Made by a program: the position numbers and the translations under genes
Shown here: positions 30,850-42,810 of the stretch, one piece after another
Layout: the number at the start of each line of letters is the position of its first letter
How positions within the stretch are numbered: position 1 is the stretch's first letter
Origin: Perkinsus chesapeaki
Lineage: Eukaryota; Perkinsozoa; Perkinsida; Perkinsidae
Assembly: GCA_013115145.1 (NCBI GenBank)
Contig: JAAPAO010000127.1
Coordinates: forward strand, 1 to 64,000
Length of the DNA: 64,000 bases
Direction: 5' to 3'
Notes under the pieces: generated by a model
Seen by the model: only the letters and a program-made list of their open reading frames with translations
Databases searched by the model: none
What the model was told of the DNA's origin: nothing

Positions 30850-31700
30850 TTGATCAGGCTTCTCTTATGTCACCTAAATTGTCTCCCGGGGGAAAGCTCT
30901 TTCTTTTATCGAGTAGCTGCTACTCAGTAGCATAACTTCCGCTTTGTTAGACTTGCCCATGCCAGTGCGTCGTACGAAAACGTTCCTGTCAAACCCCCTC
31001 TCCGCTGATAGATCCACTAAAGACCTAACCAGCAATAATGCGTTGTTGGAGGATCAGTTCTGGGATATATGCAGGCTCTCGCCTACGTACGCTGGCGATT
31101 TTAGGGTGAGTCGAACTGTGCTACGGGTTAAGCTCGCACGTAAGCAAGTTATTACTGCACGACAGCTCCTTGCAGGTATGCATAGAGCTATGGTTCATGG
31201 GCCACGAATCGTGGCTCCGCAACTTTGAGCAGTTCAACTTGAACCCAACACAAGACCTGCCGAAAAGCTAATTAAATGAATGCTATGGCCCTGAATGATT
31301 GTGCAATAAGGGTTATGAGAAACTCCAAGTGCAGAGCAATTGTAGAGCCTGACACAGCTTATAGCAGTTCATTACTGAAAAGATATTCGTTACACAATTG
31401 CAAGAAAGCTTGAAGCTCCGGCGCGAAACAACTATGTTACAATGATAGGTGGGAATATATTGCTCCTTAACCAGTCCAAGGAAGTCCATAAACTCAATAC
31501 ATTGAAGTGTCTCCAAGTGCGCCAAGAGAAATGACACGCTTTTGCAGCTGGATCACCGGCAACTCTCGCGACCGAAGGACAGCATCACACAGTTTAGAGT
31601 AAACAGAGCTCGCTCAACAGACAGCTGTGTGCAGTTGGAAGTGTGGATGGATCTTCAACTGGTCTTCCAACAGTGAATGTGAACAGGTCGCTTGGTGCAA
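30850..31700. other. Spacer between member 2 and the family remnant
   Basis: No supported gene. The ORF at 30944-31228 has no family features. The spacing and orientation are consistent with an older array unit that has decayed. Confidence 0.45.
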
Positions 31701-31703
31701 GCA

Positions 31704-31850
31704 TTATTCAACTGTCACGACCTCAAACTTAGGGCCATCGCTGAGATCTACAAAGGACTTGCACTTCTGACGAGAGAAAAATAACCCGTTGGAATTCAGG
31801 CAGGTATACTCGCGTAGTTTACCAATGAAGTTGTCTGTAATAAGACATGC
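31704..31850 (-). pseudogene. C-terminal remnant of the secreted protein family
   Basis: Minus-strand reading gives GKLREYTCLNSNGLFF, then KCKSFVDLSDGPKFEVVTVE and a stop at 31704. This matches the last third of member 3 (SKIRAYIGVNS..., KYYVDFSKGPHFEVV). The anchor and the start are missing, so it is a truncated fifth copy. Confidence 0.75.
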
Positions 31851-32937
31851 ATTGGAAGTGAAATGGTTGCGCTTTTAAACGGCGCTGAAATATGCACCCA
31901 ATACCTATCTTCCCTTCAACTATATAAACAGTCACCCTACATTTACACTAAGATCGTCTTTTCGAAAAGGCCCTCTTCAAGGCAGCTAAATTAGAAAATA
32001 GATATATCATCGACATTACGCTACAGCTATCAGTCTGATGACAATGTATTATGGATTCCATGATGGAATTTCCATCGTACACTGCTATCGTGAGTCATGA
32101 TTCATAAGTTATGAATCAAAACACGGCCGCCTTGATTTTATATCTAGGACTCCCAAGACTGGGAGAACGACGTTTTAGGATTCCCTAGACTCAGTCCAAG
32201 TCGAACTGATTTCAGTTATCAAGTAAATCTTTGTCGATCAATTCAATACCTCAGGAATAGATAAGTGCAAATACAGTATATTCCAAAAAGAGGAAAGTTA
32301 ACCATTTGCGGTTGAAGTTTTGCACCTCGTGGCCTTAGTTGAGAGCGCTCATCATCGCCACGTTACCCTATGCAAGGTACTGGTACCACGGTGGTACCAA
32401 ATCGGATTGCTTACACTGACGGGTAGTTACTTCCCATCATTTACATCTTTTGAGTGCATGATCCAAATATAAACGCAATACTCAAGATAATGTATGACTG
32501 AGTAATAAGCAGGATGAACGGATCCAAGTACAAAGCAATTATAGAGCGTCATAATAGTGACATTGTTCATCATCAACAAAATGTTGAATGGCCCCGCCAC
32601 GCAACGTATAACAAAGATCATTATCTTGAAAGTCCCGCACGGGATAACTACTAATAAGAATGCTGACATCATGGCGGCAAGTCACATTAGATGACTGAGC
32701 TTCGTACGCTGATAGTAAGGAATAGAGCAAATCAGCAAGGTCGCTACCAGCATGGTGATCCGAGAGCTACGCTTTTGTGACTGGCTCACCGACAATACTC
32801 GCGACGGCAAAAGGGCAGCGTCACACTATGTAGGCCAAAACGATTCTGTTTCATAGAAAGCTATGCAGCTGAAATGACGTGTGCAGGTTAAAGTGGCGTT
32901 GCAACAGGGACTGTGAGCAGCCAGCGTGGCGGTGGCT
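31851..32937. other. Spacer upstream of the remnant
   Basis: No gene seen. Short frames such as 32427-32672 on the minus strand are rich in hydrophobic residues but have no matching start or family. Confidence 0.45.
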
Positions 32938-33426
32938 TTAGGATGTACGGACGACCTCAAAGTGAGGGCCTTTACTAAAATCTACGTAGTACTTGCAGTG
33001 AAGCTCAGAGAATGCAAAGAAGGCAGAGTTCACACCAATATATGCCCGTATCTTGGATCTGCAACTGTCAGAGGGAGTACAAACATGATTAGTAGGATCC
33101 ACATCAGTAGTGCATAACGTAGGCTCACAGGTAAATACACCATTCGGCGTCACAAAGCCCAATCCCATGTAGTATTCGACATCAGTCTCTGCTGCCTTCG
33201 GCACGTTCATTTGCATGGTATTCCCATCAAAGTTCCCTTTATACACACCAGCGGTAATGCTACATTCAGGAGGGCAACCAATCATGCAGGATGCTACAAA
33301 CAACATAGCAAACCATGCTGTAAGCTTCTTCAAGCTCAATATAGAGTACACCTCTAGGGTATACTTGACCTTCTTCCCGCCACCGGTATACTCGCAAAGT
33401 TGAGCAGAAGTGAGAGAGGTAGTCAT
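32938..33426 (-). CDS. Small membrane-anchored secreted-family protein, member 3
   Basis: 162 residues, start ATG at 33426 (MTTSLTSAQLCEY), the most diverged full-length member. It keeps the layout: short polar N-terminus, hydrophobic anchor (LTAWFAMLFVASCMIGC), GNTMQMNVPKAAETD, FTCEPTLCTTD, more Cys, and GPHFEVV at the end. The anchor motif is more conserved than the ectodomain. All members are transcribed in the same direction. Confidence 0.78.
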   Translation of the reverse strand: MTTSLTSAQLCEYTGGGKKVKYTLEVYSILSLKKLTAWFAMLFVASCMIGCPPECSITAGVYKGNFDGNTMQMNVPKAAETDVEYYMGLGFVTPNGVFTCEPTLCTTDVDPTNHVCTPSDSCRSKIRAYIGVNSAFFAFSELHCKYYVDFSKGPHFEVVRTS

Positions 33427-35055
33427 TAATGAAGGCTATACAACCCCATCGAGCTCATTCTAGAAGAGTCTCGTCGATGGGTAGTGGACGCGGTACATAT
33501 CAACTAGCGAATAACGAGCACAAATACTACTTTTCTCCTTGACCGGTCTCGATTTCCTCTCCAGAATTAGCCAACTGTTTCGTTTCCCAGCAGCCGTACG
33601 TGCAAATGTCATAGTCTAACTGTGACAGTCACACCGGCGCTCATACCTTTCATGAAGTCATCTCTGCCATGAGACGACTTAAGGAGAGCCTTGCGAAGCC
33701 TTTCCTAGGAACAATTCGACCCGGTTTCCTCACATAAGATCTTAGTAACCTCGTGCTAGTACCTTCTTGTGCAATCGAGGGAGCACCGATGAAGGTTCAC
33801 GAAATCCATGCTTTCCGGAACTATTTCGGAAACCATGATCTAAAAAGCTCGGTCTCTTAGAGACCGTCGCTACTAAACTTTCCGATGAGCTGCGTATCCG
33901 CGTAATGATACTGGTTCTCCAGGGCGAAGTGGCCGAGCTGCTTAGTTTTAGGGCTCCAGCAGCGTACATGTATGCTTCGACCGCGCCACTGTAGTCGATT
34001 TTCGGTCACACGAGCCAAATGTATGTTACACTGCGTGAAGGAGGGAAAATTACCAAGTGAGATTTAGCAAATCTAATTCAGTTGCAGTTGCTTCGAAATG
34101 TGCACTTGCACGTCATAACACTTGTTCTCTTCGTAGTTATGATCGAGAATCGCCGTTAGAGTGCGTTAAGGCTCTGCTGAGGTTCAGCAGAGGAGCGTTT
34201 GTGATAGTGGCGGTGACAGAGTGTTATTCATTGCGCTGCACAGCCAATCAACCTTCGTTATGTCACTAGAGAAGAAGTTCCGGTAGTTACAGCTGCTTAG
34301 GAAAAAGGTATGACCCTTGTTATATTGGCAAATGTGGAGAAAATCACGTAGATCCAAGCTACACCTTTCAGCTCAAACGTTTCAAATCAAGCTTGTTCTT
34401 TTAAGCCAAGCCAAAGAGCTCCAATCCGAGCAAAAGGGTTTGCTTCAACCTTATTGATCGACCTTGGAGAAATCCAGCCAAGACCAGTTCACATGAGTTC
34501 ATGGGTGAGCCCCATCATTGTCTGTCAAGTGAGTGTTGTGACGATATATCGCCGACCGATTGGTGGGTGATTCGGGCGTGTCTGATTATCGGTTGAACCG
34601 ATTCGGTTCTATAATATAACCATGTTTTATATAACGCAAGGGTAGCAGCTATTGGATGGACGACTTAAGAGAGAGGGAAAAGGCTTATATTCCAGATTCT
34701 ACAGTCTATAACACTTGAAGCAGTGATAGCAACATTCATGGGGACAAGTGCAATAGCTGAACTACTCAACTGAGGGCTCTCCAAGCACACGCGTACTCCT
34801 GGCGTGAGTCTCCTGCTCGTGCCCACATATCAGTGGGGCACGCGGAGCAACAAATAGACAACAATAATACAACACAAACTTGGACCCCCGAGGAGCTCCG
34901 ATACGGAGCTTTTTTTGAGAAAAAGTCTGATGCTGGTATGTGCCAACAGCTCAATGCACGCAGCTGCGAGCGCATGTTCAAGTAGAGACGCGCAACAGTG
35001 CTGGGGCAAGAGTGACTGCGAATAGCCAGCGTTGTAAAGGCATGCACTGCCAGCT
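33427..35055. other. Spacer between members 3 and 4
   Basis: No supported gene. A stretch around 33750-33960 reads on the minus strand with phrases (LVATVSKRPSFLDHGF) similar to those at 53900-54100, suggesting a decayed repeated coding element. 34540-34700 matches 28720-28870, shared array spacer. GGTCTCTTAGAGACC at 33851-33865 is a perfect palindrome with a one-base centre. Confidence 0.5.
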
Positions 35056-35535
35056 CTATTCAACACGTTTGACCTCAAACCTTGGGCCGTCTTGAAACTC
35101 TACAAAGTACTTCTTGCCATCCTGGAAGAAGTCGAAGTAGCCGGGGCTCAGACCAGTATACTTGTGTAGCTTAGTGGTGCAAGTCTTCACCAAAGTACAA
35201 CGAGTTCGCACGGTGATCTGGCACTCCGCCGGTTGACAGAAAAACATGCCCTTCTTCGTCTGGAAGATCAAGTCCATCATATACGCAGTTTCTGCCTCTG
35301 CTTCCTGTGGCACATTCATATGGATCGTATTCCCGGAAAAGTCGCCTGTGTAAACGCCAGCAGGTATGTACCATGGTGAAGGGCATCCCAGAATACAAGA
35401 TGCTACAAACCATATAGCAAACCATACCGTAAGCTTTCTGGCGCTCAATGTAGAGTATGTTCTTAGGGCCCTCTGGGCCTTACCATAGTTGCCGTTGCAC
35501 TCGTGGAGTTCAGGGGAAGTGGGAGAGGAAGGCAT
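35056..35535 (-). CDS. Small membrane-anchored secreted-family protein, member 4
   Basis: About 159 residues, start MPSSPTSPELHE at 35535. The N-terminal third and anchor match members 1 and 2 closely. The middle (YIPAGVYTGDFSGNTIHMNV) has diverged, and the C-terminal part resembles member 2. The 5' flank also carries a stretch resembling the flanks of members 1 and 2 around 35650 (CATGTCACGGTCA), which marks the old duplication limit. Confidence 0.78.
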   Translation of the reverse strand: MPSSPTSPELHECNGNYGKAQRALRTYSTLSARKLTVWFAIWFVASCILGCPSPWYIPAGVYTGDFSGNTIHMNVPQEAEAETAYMMDLIFQTKKGMFFCQPAECQITVRTRCTLVKTCTTKLHKYTGLSPGYFDFFQDGKKYFVEFQDGPRFEVKRVE

Positions 35536-35884
35536 GAATGAAGGGTATACAAACCTAGTGAGATTGCTCTGAACAAGTCTCATCGATTGAGTCTATCTAC
35601 ACCGGTAACGCCCAATAGCGAATGGTCAATTACTTGCTTTTGCAGCAACTGTACGTATACATGTCACGGTCATTTTGCACGGGCTGTGAAGAAGCACCAA
35701 TCGAAGGGGCCTTGTTTGGTAGAACTCCTGACACTCCAGCTGTTACTCGAGTACAGCTCATTCGAGGACGTTTGTTTTGCCGCTAACCTCTCGCTCCACA
35801 CAACAACTGTGGCTGAATGGCCTGGTATCTCATTTTCAACGGGATACTGCCAGACAATCGGGCCGTAGAGGTTCTGGCAACGGA

Positions 35885-36914
35885 ATGGTGGTGTTGATAC
35901 TTATCATGAGCATGGTGCTGTATCTGTGGAGAATGATACAAGATGTACGATCTCGTTCCGATCAGCGAATTGACTTGTATAGGCCTAATTATAATGATCG
36001 TGTTCATGAGTCACGGACCCGCATGTATGATGATGCTACGAAGCGCTGTGAGGAAGCTCAACTTCCTCCAGGTGGACCATATTCTGGTCGAAAAGACCAG
36101 AGATCCATCCTTAGTTTTATTCAGGAAGTGGAGCGAGTCCCAGCCTGGGACCTTGGTTATGGAGTTAGCCCTGCGTTCTTCCAAGGAGCGTATTTGGAAC
36201 GCTGTCTGAATGCCAATATTCGAGAGATTGTTATTAATACTGTGGATAAGCAACTTAAGGATGAAGGTTATCGAGGGTATGAAAAGGCTATGCTACGTGC
36301 TTTTCGTATTCGTGAAGTGTTGATTGATCGGTTGATTCAAGACGTCTGTTGGTGGATCGCTGCCAGCGATTCGCTGGGAACACTTGTTCTGGGATGTGAA
36401 GAAAGAGTCGTTCGATCAATTCTATTTAAGATTTGACTATACCCGTATGGCTGTTGATGCACAACGTCGTCATCCCCTTACAATAGAAGATGTTGCTGAT
36501 AGATTATTTTCAAGCTTTGCTGATGATATCTGTGAAGATATTTTACACCAATATGGAAATTCCCCGACCCTAAATGATTTGATTGAATTTGGTAGACGTC
36601 ATAGTGATGTTCTGCTTCGTAGGGCTTCTCGACGACAGCCCCGTAATGGCACTGTGAATGCCGTGGACATTGACGATTATGATGACGAAGATGGTGATAC
36701 TGTTATGCCTGTTGATATGGCTTCGAATACTGATCGACTATTCTTAACTAATTTATCCTACACTGCTACTGAATCTGATCTGATAAATGCATTTCGAATC
36801 GAAATGCATCGAAATTTTCGATCCATTTTGAAGGTTGGTGGTGTGAAACCTATATCTCTGAGGGTATGCGAACGAACAGTATCCAGGTTCCAAAAGATAA
36901 AAAAGAAATGTTAA
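35885..36914 (+). pseudogene. Gag-like ORF with a frame break
   Basis: An N-terminal hydrophobic stretch (MVVLILIMSMVLYLW) and a charged segment are followed, after a +1 frame change between about 36384 and 36436, by a part resembling retrotransposon Gag: ESFDQFYLRFDYTRMAVDAQ, FSSFADDICEDILHQYG, LIEFGRRHSDVLLRRASR. Codon use is AT-rich compared with the neighbours. I see no zinc knuckle, protease, reverse transcriptase or flanking long terminal repeats. The end (LFLTNLSYTATESDLINAF) looks superficially like an RRM start, but the RNP1 motif is absent. Decayed retroelement is the best guess; a programmed frameshift is an alternative. Confidence 0.5.
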
Positions 36915-37658
36915 CTCTGGCCGCAGCATTATACCCGAACCTTGGAAATAGGGATAAAGACGTCCAATTGAAGATAGCCCGCGGTTGCATCGGTATAGCT
37001 TTCTATATGTACAACATTTCCACTACGCTAGATGATACACAGGAGATGCGTGGAAAGCCTCGTGTGTTCATTCTAGTCCAGGCTGATGAACTGCGTATCG
37101 GAACTATAGAACTGAATAGGTTGATAATCAAAGAGAAGGAGAGTGATTCATTCTTAGATCCGGCGTTATTCGTTGAGATTGCACCCATTATAGCTATGTC
37201 AATAAACGCACCGTATTTGGGTGCTAAAAGAACTATAATAAAGCCGAGTGATAAACGAGTACAAATAGAAAAGAGTCATCTGGCTGCGATGTGGAGGGTT
37301 TACAATTGCCAAAGAGATCTGATTCGATTCATCACATTCAGCTATGATGTACTCGGTTCCCTAATCGAGAAATACGGATCGTTGATAGACCACACTATGG
37401 TGCTTTTTGGTGCTTTTGAATAATCGACGAGGAATTGCTGAACTTCCCATCCTGAGGAAATATAGAGAGATGAGGATGCAGTATGAGCCTCAGGAGAGGC
37501 CATTCGCCGCGTTGATCAACCGCGAAATTATTCCCACTGGCTCCTGGCACCGCGAGGCGCCGTTTTTGAGCCGTTTGATATGGTTTTTCAGCGCCCTCAG
37601 CAGTGACGATTTTGCGATGTTTGCGGGTGGTGAAAATGAAGAGGCAGACCTATGCTAG
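36866..37658 (+). pseudogene. Unrecognised Ile-rich ORF pair with a second frame change
   Basis: An ORF of 185 codons (36866-37423) overlaps a second open frame that continues to 37658, again with a +1 change, near 37400. The text is protein-like (KIARGCIGIAFYMYNIS, ALFVEIAPIIAMSI, HREAPFLSRLIWFFSALSSD), and the alternation of frames is the same as in the gag-like part before it. No family recognised. It could be the continuation of the same decayed element, or an old integrated viral structural gene. Confidence 0.4.
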
Positions 37659-37693
37659 GAGCAGATCAGCTCCTGTGCTCCCAGCCAGAGGGA

Positions 37694-37735
37694 CCGCTTT
37701 TTCGGCTGTCGGACAGCCGAAAGGAGAAAAAGCGG
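37694..37735 (+). other. Strong hairpin with a perfect 10-bp one-base-centre palindrome
   Basis: TTCGGCTGTC-G-GACAGCCGAA (37701-37721) lies inside an outer pair, CCGCTTTTTC (37694-37703) with GAAAAAGCGG (37726-37735). Two alternative folds are possible. It sits 36 bp after the stop of the preceding ORF pair. Confidence 0.8.
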
Positions 37736-37842
37736 TAATAACAGTGGCTTGTTGTAGCACTGATTGCATCATCTGACCATTCATAATCAGCATTTCTGCT
37801 CCGGACGCGTACCACGATCGGCAGGATAGCTGATTTAATGAT

Positions 37843-38540
37843 TTGATGTGTTCCCTATGTTGTCAGCTTCGGCGAAAGCCCCCCGAGCGGGAGAAGGGAT
37901 CAATTGATGTTGATCATGTTTCTAATGATGATGGTAGTACCCGTGCTCGGCTCACTTTACCGTGGCTGAGTGCTGAAAGACCCCGTTCCTCCACTTTAGG
38001 GCTGTCCCGCAAGGCAGCTATTGCTAGGGATCAAGCTACGTGTCGACGGTTGAAGAACATGGGTGGGTCGTGATATAGTGATATGTGTAAGGAGCTGGAT
38101 AAGCTGGTGAAGTAAGGTGGTTCACGAAACATCGTCGTGGGACTCGAAAGATGTCCCCATGATGTCATTCAGGGTATCCATTCTCTTTTTCGTACTGTCC
38201 CTCATCCACAACCACGTTTTGTAGATTTACGTAAAGGTTTAGCAGTTTTTCGTGATGCTGCTGGTAATGGTTGTATATGTGCTGACGTTCGTGGCATTAA
38301 GAATGGTCGCCGTCTTGTTGCTCGTCAGGCTACTTTGAATCCTAATTGGACAATTCCCCGTTTGGAGCTGTGTTCGGAACACAGTGTTCCATACTACTTG
38401 GATACGGTCTTCTAAAGAAGGTTTTGGACCAGAAGGATGCGCTTATAAGTTAGAATTACGAGATTGGTCCTATATGGCTTCTAAGCGACTCTCAGTAGAA
38501 TGCGTCGGTTCTGCGCGCGCTAAAAACTTCGCGCGCCAAG
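37843..38540 (+). pseudogene. Further decayed ORFs after the gag-like element
   Basis: Two short plus-strand frames (37843-38073; 38137-38415) have coding-like text (PHPQPRFVDLRKGLAVF, CICADVRGIKNGRRLVARQA). The second would continue in another frame to about 38550 (GFGPEGCAYKLELRDWSYMA). No family recognised. A GCGCGC...GCGCGC inverted pair lies at about 38515-38540. Confidence 0.35.
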
Positions 38541-39150
38541 ATATCAATTGTTAGTCATGAAACGGTTGATAGTTTCAGTGTCACGTTTTTTATTCTTGTT
38601 ATAGTACTCATGTTTAAAATTTCACTCTTTAACACTCAATATTGAGTGACAAATCGATAAGAAACGAAATATTCTATTTCATTGCGTGGTACATCACCTC
38701 CATTCGTGGCTAGCAATGACTGCAATGTAGGAGCAGCTCCCCACCACCTTAAGACTGCCCACCGCCAAATGGGAAACGTGGTTGCTGTAGTAGCCTTATT
38801 CAGCGGGATGCCTACGAGAGCGTCCCGAGCAATTTTGCAGCACTCCCGGACCGTCTTTCGCTTTAGGGGCCCTAGCCGACACTCTGGAGTAACTCCAATA
38901 TATGATGGCACGTACAGCCCTACTGAGAGCATCCCAACAATGATATGCTTCCGCGTTGGCGTCCGTGATGCCATATTGACCAACTCAACCCGTCAGCCCT
39001 TCCGCGAAGCAATGGTTTATAATTGTGACAGTATAAACTTAAAGCGTTGCTATCATTCAGATGGGCAATGCGGTCATATGAACTTTTCAACGGCGGTAAA
39101 ATATATACCTAATACGAGATTCCTCTTGACCTGCCACAACACCCCCTCCC

Positions 39151-39790
39151 CTACATTAACATGAACATCGCCACTACAAAGAGGGCTAAATATATCATCG
39201 ATCTTCCGCTACCACTATCCATCATATTTTGAAGCTTGGACATGGTCCCCTTTAACATCTGAAAGAGAGACTACTTTCAGTCATTGAACAAACGAATCAA
39301 TGTTAAGGTATACAAGTAAAGAAACGAGATGATTCCTTAAATGAGGATGCATGAGGCATTTCATGGTCGCTTTTTGATGGCCCTACTGAGACCCCTGCCG
39401 TCCAACCACACTAACATCTCCTCTCTGGGGTATTTCACTAATGTCGATATCCACGACTGCGCCAAAGGAAGCTTGTCGCAATTCCGTATTCCAGTTCCTC
39501 CATTCCGGTCTTCGCTATTTCTAACCTCCACCCATCTGCTTTCCCCCAACTCTATTACATCTCCAGCCTTGTCAAATTGTCCTCCCATGCCACTAAGTAT
39601 ATTATTAGATTCTCTCGCCTCCCGACCGATACCATGCGCCACTTCCTTCACAGCTCGCACTCGAGCATCTAACTCATCAAGATACTCATCGTTTTGCTGC
39701 TCTAGAACTTGAGCGCTTGCCCCGTTGCCACCCTGACCGCCGTGAATCTCGCACTTTTAATAAAACAAAATGGCTCACTCGAGGTTGCAT
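39151..39790 (-). CDS. Bet1-like SNARE (tail-anchored)
   Basis: Small Qc-type SNARE of ER-Golgi membrane fusion. The main exon (39559-39753) carries the SNARE helix: EQQNDEYLDELDARVRAVKE, IGREARESNNILSGM, FDKAGD. A 300-nt intron (39259-39558, GTAATAG...TTTCAG) leads to the last exon (39151-39258) with MLKGTMSKLQNMM and a C-terminal hydrophobic anchor (MIYLALFVVAMFMLM) ending in TAG. Both exon ends keep frame and fit the Bet1 layout, with the SNARE helix running straight into the tail anchor. The start is tentative: ATG at 39790 with a 25-nt intron would give a short N-terminus. Confidence 0.85.
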
Positions 39791-40369
39791 TTCACGACTG
39801 CTGGAATAACGGTTCCCGAAAAGTGCGGCGCGCTGGTCAACTTCGAACCTAAAACCAGGATACCCTCGATAATGCGACCCTCACCATATCCAGCTCCATC
39901 CTAACGATCCTGACTTCAATGCTTCGATCAGGGTGTCTTCTAGACTTGAAGTATAGTGTTTGTCGGGAAAGAAAGGAGGTCAAACAGTGTGAAGATACAA
40001 CCCGGCAAAAAGGAGACCGAAAGGAAACGTCAAATTCATTTCTTCTAGGTAGCCAAGCATCTCATATCTCCATCACTCGAGCGTTACAATGAGAAATAAT
40101 CATCTGTGATGTTTATTATATTACCAAGTTGGTAATACGAACAACATGACAACAGCTATTCTGTTTAATATTATTGGCGGGTGTCCGTAACCGGGGTGAA
40201 GTAGATACTTGGAAACCAGTATTACACGAATGCTATAATAACTGCATTGATAATAGTAAAATCATTCTACACTAAGCTCATGTGTAGTTCGTATTATTCA
40301 TAATATCTATTATAACATAGTCGTGATCTCCTACTGTTGCCTTCTTGAGTTGCCTATAATTCCTATCAG

Positions 40370-42810
40370 CCCATTGTGATTCGATCTACCTGTGATTTAT
40401 ACGCTCCCTAACATCATAGGATCTACTTTGCGGCGGCGGTGGCTCTTGAGGTTGATACTGCCGATTCGATGCCCCCAATCCATATCGGTCACCGTAATTT
40501 GATGACATTAAAACTCAAAATCACCAACTACTACCTCTTGTTCATCTGGTCCCGAACATTATATCCGTCCGACCGACCGCCATTACGCTGGTACCCAGAC
40601 ATTGACCTCAAAAATATCTTTCCGTTTCATATCTCTCCCACCAAACTCAACACTGACTCACTGCGAACCTTTAAGTGAATAGCTCGTAAGGTAAACGTAG
40701 CTTAGGTGATTGGGGAGCGACAGAATCGATTAGCAGCATCCGCCATGGGGGAACTAATCCCCGACTCGGCGACTTTACAAATATTACTAGTGGACAGTAA
40801 CAACAATTTCAAGCTGCATACAAACATACACTTATCCTTCTTACATAGCCTCAGCATTTCTTGCGCGCCCCAAATTGCTAATAACTGCTCTTAACTTTCG
40901 CAGTGGTGACACTATTGGACTTTGATCTTTCAAAGATACTCCCACCAGAGCTATCTGACCGTTATTAGCCTCGGACATCCCGACCCATTCAACCGATGAT
41001 TCAAAATCACCATTAACGTTCACTCGAGCCTCTAAGGCACCTAAGACATGTCAAATATCAAATATAATACACACACGTGATCGCCTCCGTCCCCCCCCCC
41101 GACAGAGGCGTCAAATCTACATATTGCATTACTAAGGCGGTCCTGTATGAGATACTCGGGAGCTATCTGCATAAAGCCAACTGCTATATCCTATCACGCT
41201 GAGTTCAAGTCTATGATGAGAAAATCGCCTCCCACTTAAGCAGCACCGAAACGTCCATAAAGATACTTCTGCTCCTCCCCAGAATCTTTAACAAAAATTC
41301 TTACCAGTGCGCAAGTCAATTCGCCCTGCAGCGAAATCAGGATGCTCTTTCGTAGACGTCTCTTGCCAAAGCACATACAACTTCTCGGCATTTGATTCCT
41401 TATGGGCAATTCCAATCACTGGTCCCGGAGCTCTTAGAACTCTCTCAACAACCAGCGATGCCGATGAACCATTCAACCTGAACAACAGCACACCCCTCGC
41501 CTTCCATGAGCAAAATAGATATGTTGCCGATTCGGCAATCGCCAATAAATAATTCCAACCACGAGCGACATAGTCATTTGCCCCGAACAATATAGAATGA
41601 TTTTCCCCTATCATTTCAGTTCAAGTTTGTAGAGAGCTCCGAAGCCTGTATGTTCAACAACCGCTTACCGGTTACACGGATTAATTAACGCGGAAATGTT
41701 CTTCCAGCGCAAAAATGGTTGTAAATGCGAGTATACGACAACAGTCAGCAGCCAACATGTTTCTAGAGCAAAATACCGTGTATACATTCTGGGATCATCT
41801 CGCTCTCCTTTGAACCCCCCCCCCCCCCTGAATCGCTACAGAATCCATAGCACACAAAAGCTGTCCCCTTAGTGTACATAATTAAGCACGTTACTCTATT
41901 ATATACAACACCGGTCATCTGGAGATGGAGAATCGATGGGCAGCCGTAACTTCTTCAAAAATGAGAGTTTTGAGGTATTTTTCCCCTAGACAGTCCCGAT
42001 ATATATCTACACGGTAGGATAGGACAGTGGTTCCTCAATTCAATACAATATCAATATATACTGCCATCATGGCAAAATTATCCCAATCCTTACCTAACAA
42101 TTTGCAGCCATCCTGGGTGCTCCTTAGTAGCAACAACAGCCTGCCCACTGCCCATCATCTCCGCCTTGGTTACCGCACTCCCGGTGTTCAAGTGCAGAAC
42201 TGCCTCCTCATCATCAACACTGTTCATGCACTTCTTCAGACCACCATCAGAGAGCACCGCATATGTGGTATTGCTGGACCTGATTAATATCGGTTGCTTC
42301 TGGTTCAGTGGGAAAAGGTTAACCAATCTCGAATTCCAAAGTTGAGTCTCCAAAGGCTATTTTTGTCTACTTGTAATTTTATTTTTCCACGTGAACCTTA
42401 GAAGCTGTCAGCTTACGGCTTCGCTATTACCCCGCACTACAAGGAAAACGGTATCGCGTGAACCAAAAGCACTGTGGAGGCGAGAGATTCAACTGAGGGT
42501 GAATTCCCCACTCAAGCAACTCATGAGTGTGGCCATGTTGAGGCATAATATTATAGTATTTGCTCTATTAACGAAAGCACGTTCCCCCGATACTGATTAT
42601 TTCTTCTAAATTGAACATTGAAGCCATTGGCCTAGAAGTAAGCCACACTTCACGTGAACCTTCCATATCCCCACTTACCCAGCAACAGTGACGTCCACTA
42701 TACTCATTCCCTTGGGCACAACACAATCTATGTCCCCTCTCAACTCGGGCGAATATATGCCGCCCTAAGTGGCACGAAAACAATAGACGTGATGGTAAAT
42801 AATAAAGCAT
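40370..42810 (-). CDS. Hypothetical multi-exon protein(s), partly disordered
   Basis: Minus-strand coding-like exons lie at about 42740-42600 (CAQGNEYSGRHCCWV), 42350-42095 (NLFPLNQKQPILIRSSNT, MMGSGQAVVATKEHPGW), 41614-41300 (YLLAIAESATYLFCSW, GPVIGIAHKESNAEKLYVLW), 41030-40910 (GDFESSVEWVGMSEANNGQI) and 40600-40400 (QPQEPPPPQSRSYDVRE). The middle ones have the rhythm of beta-propeller repeats. Whether these are one gene is not clear and I cannot name a family. Introns here contain pure C runs at 41091-41100 and 41815-41828. Confidence 0.4.

Noticed and set aside
33925-34010. tRNA-Leu/Ser-like start GAAGTGGCCGAGCTGC
   Set aside because: An A-box-like word is present, but the following sequence does not fold into anticodon and T arms and the acceptor ends do not pair.
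36720-36830. RRM domain in the gag-like ORF
   Set aside because: Only the first strand and helix (LFLTNLSYTATESDLINAF) fit; the RNP1 motif and the remaining fold are missing.
35600-38600. LTR pair around the gag-like element
   Set aside because: I found no direct repeat of LTR size on either side and no primer-binding site or polypurine tract that I could defend.
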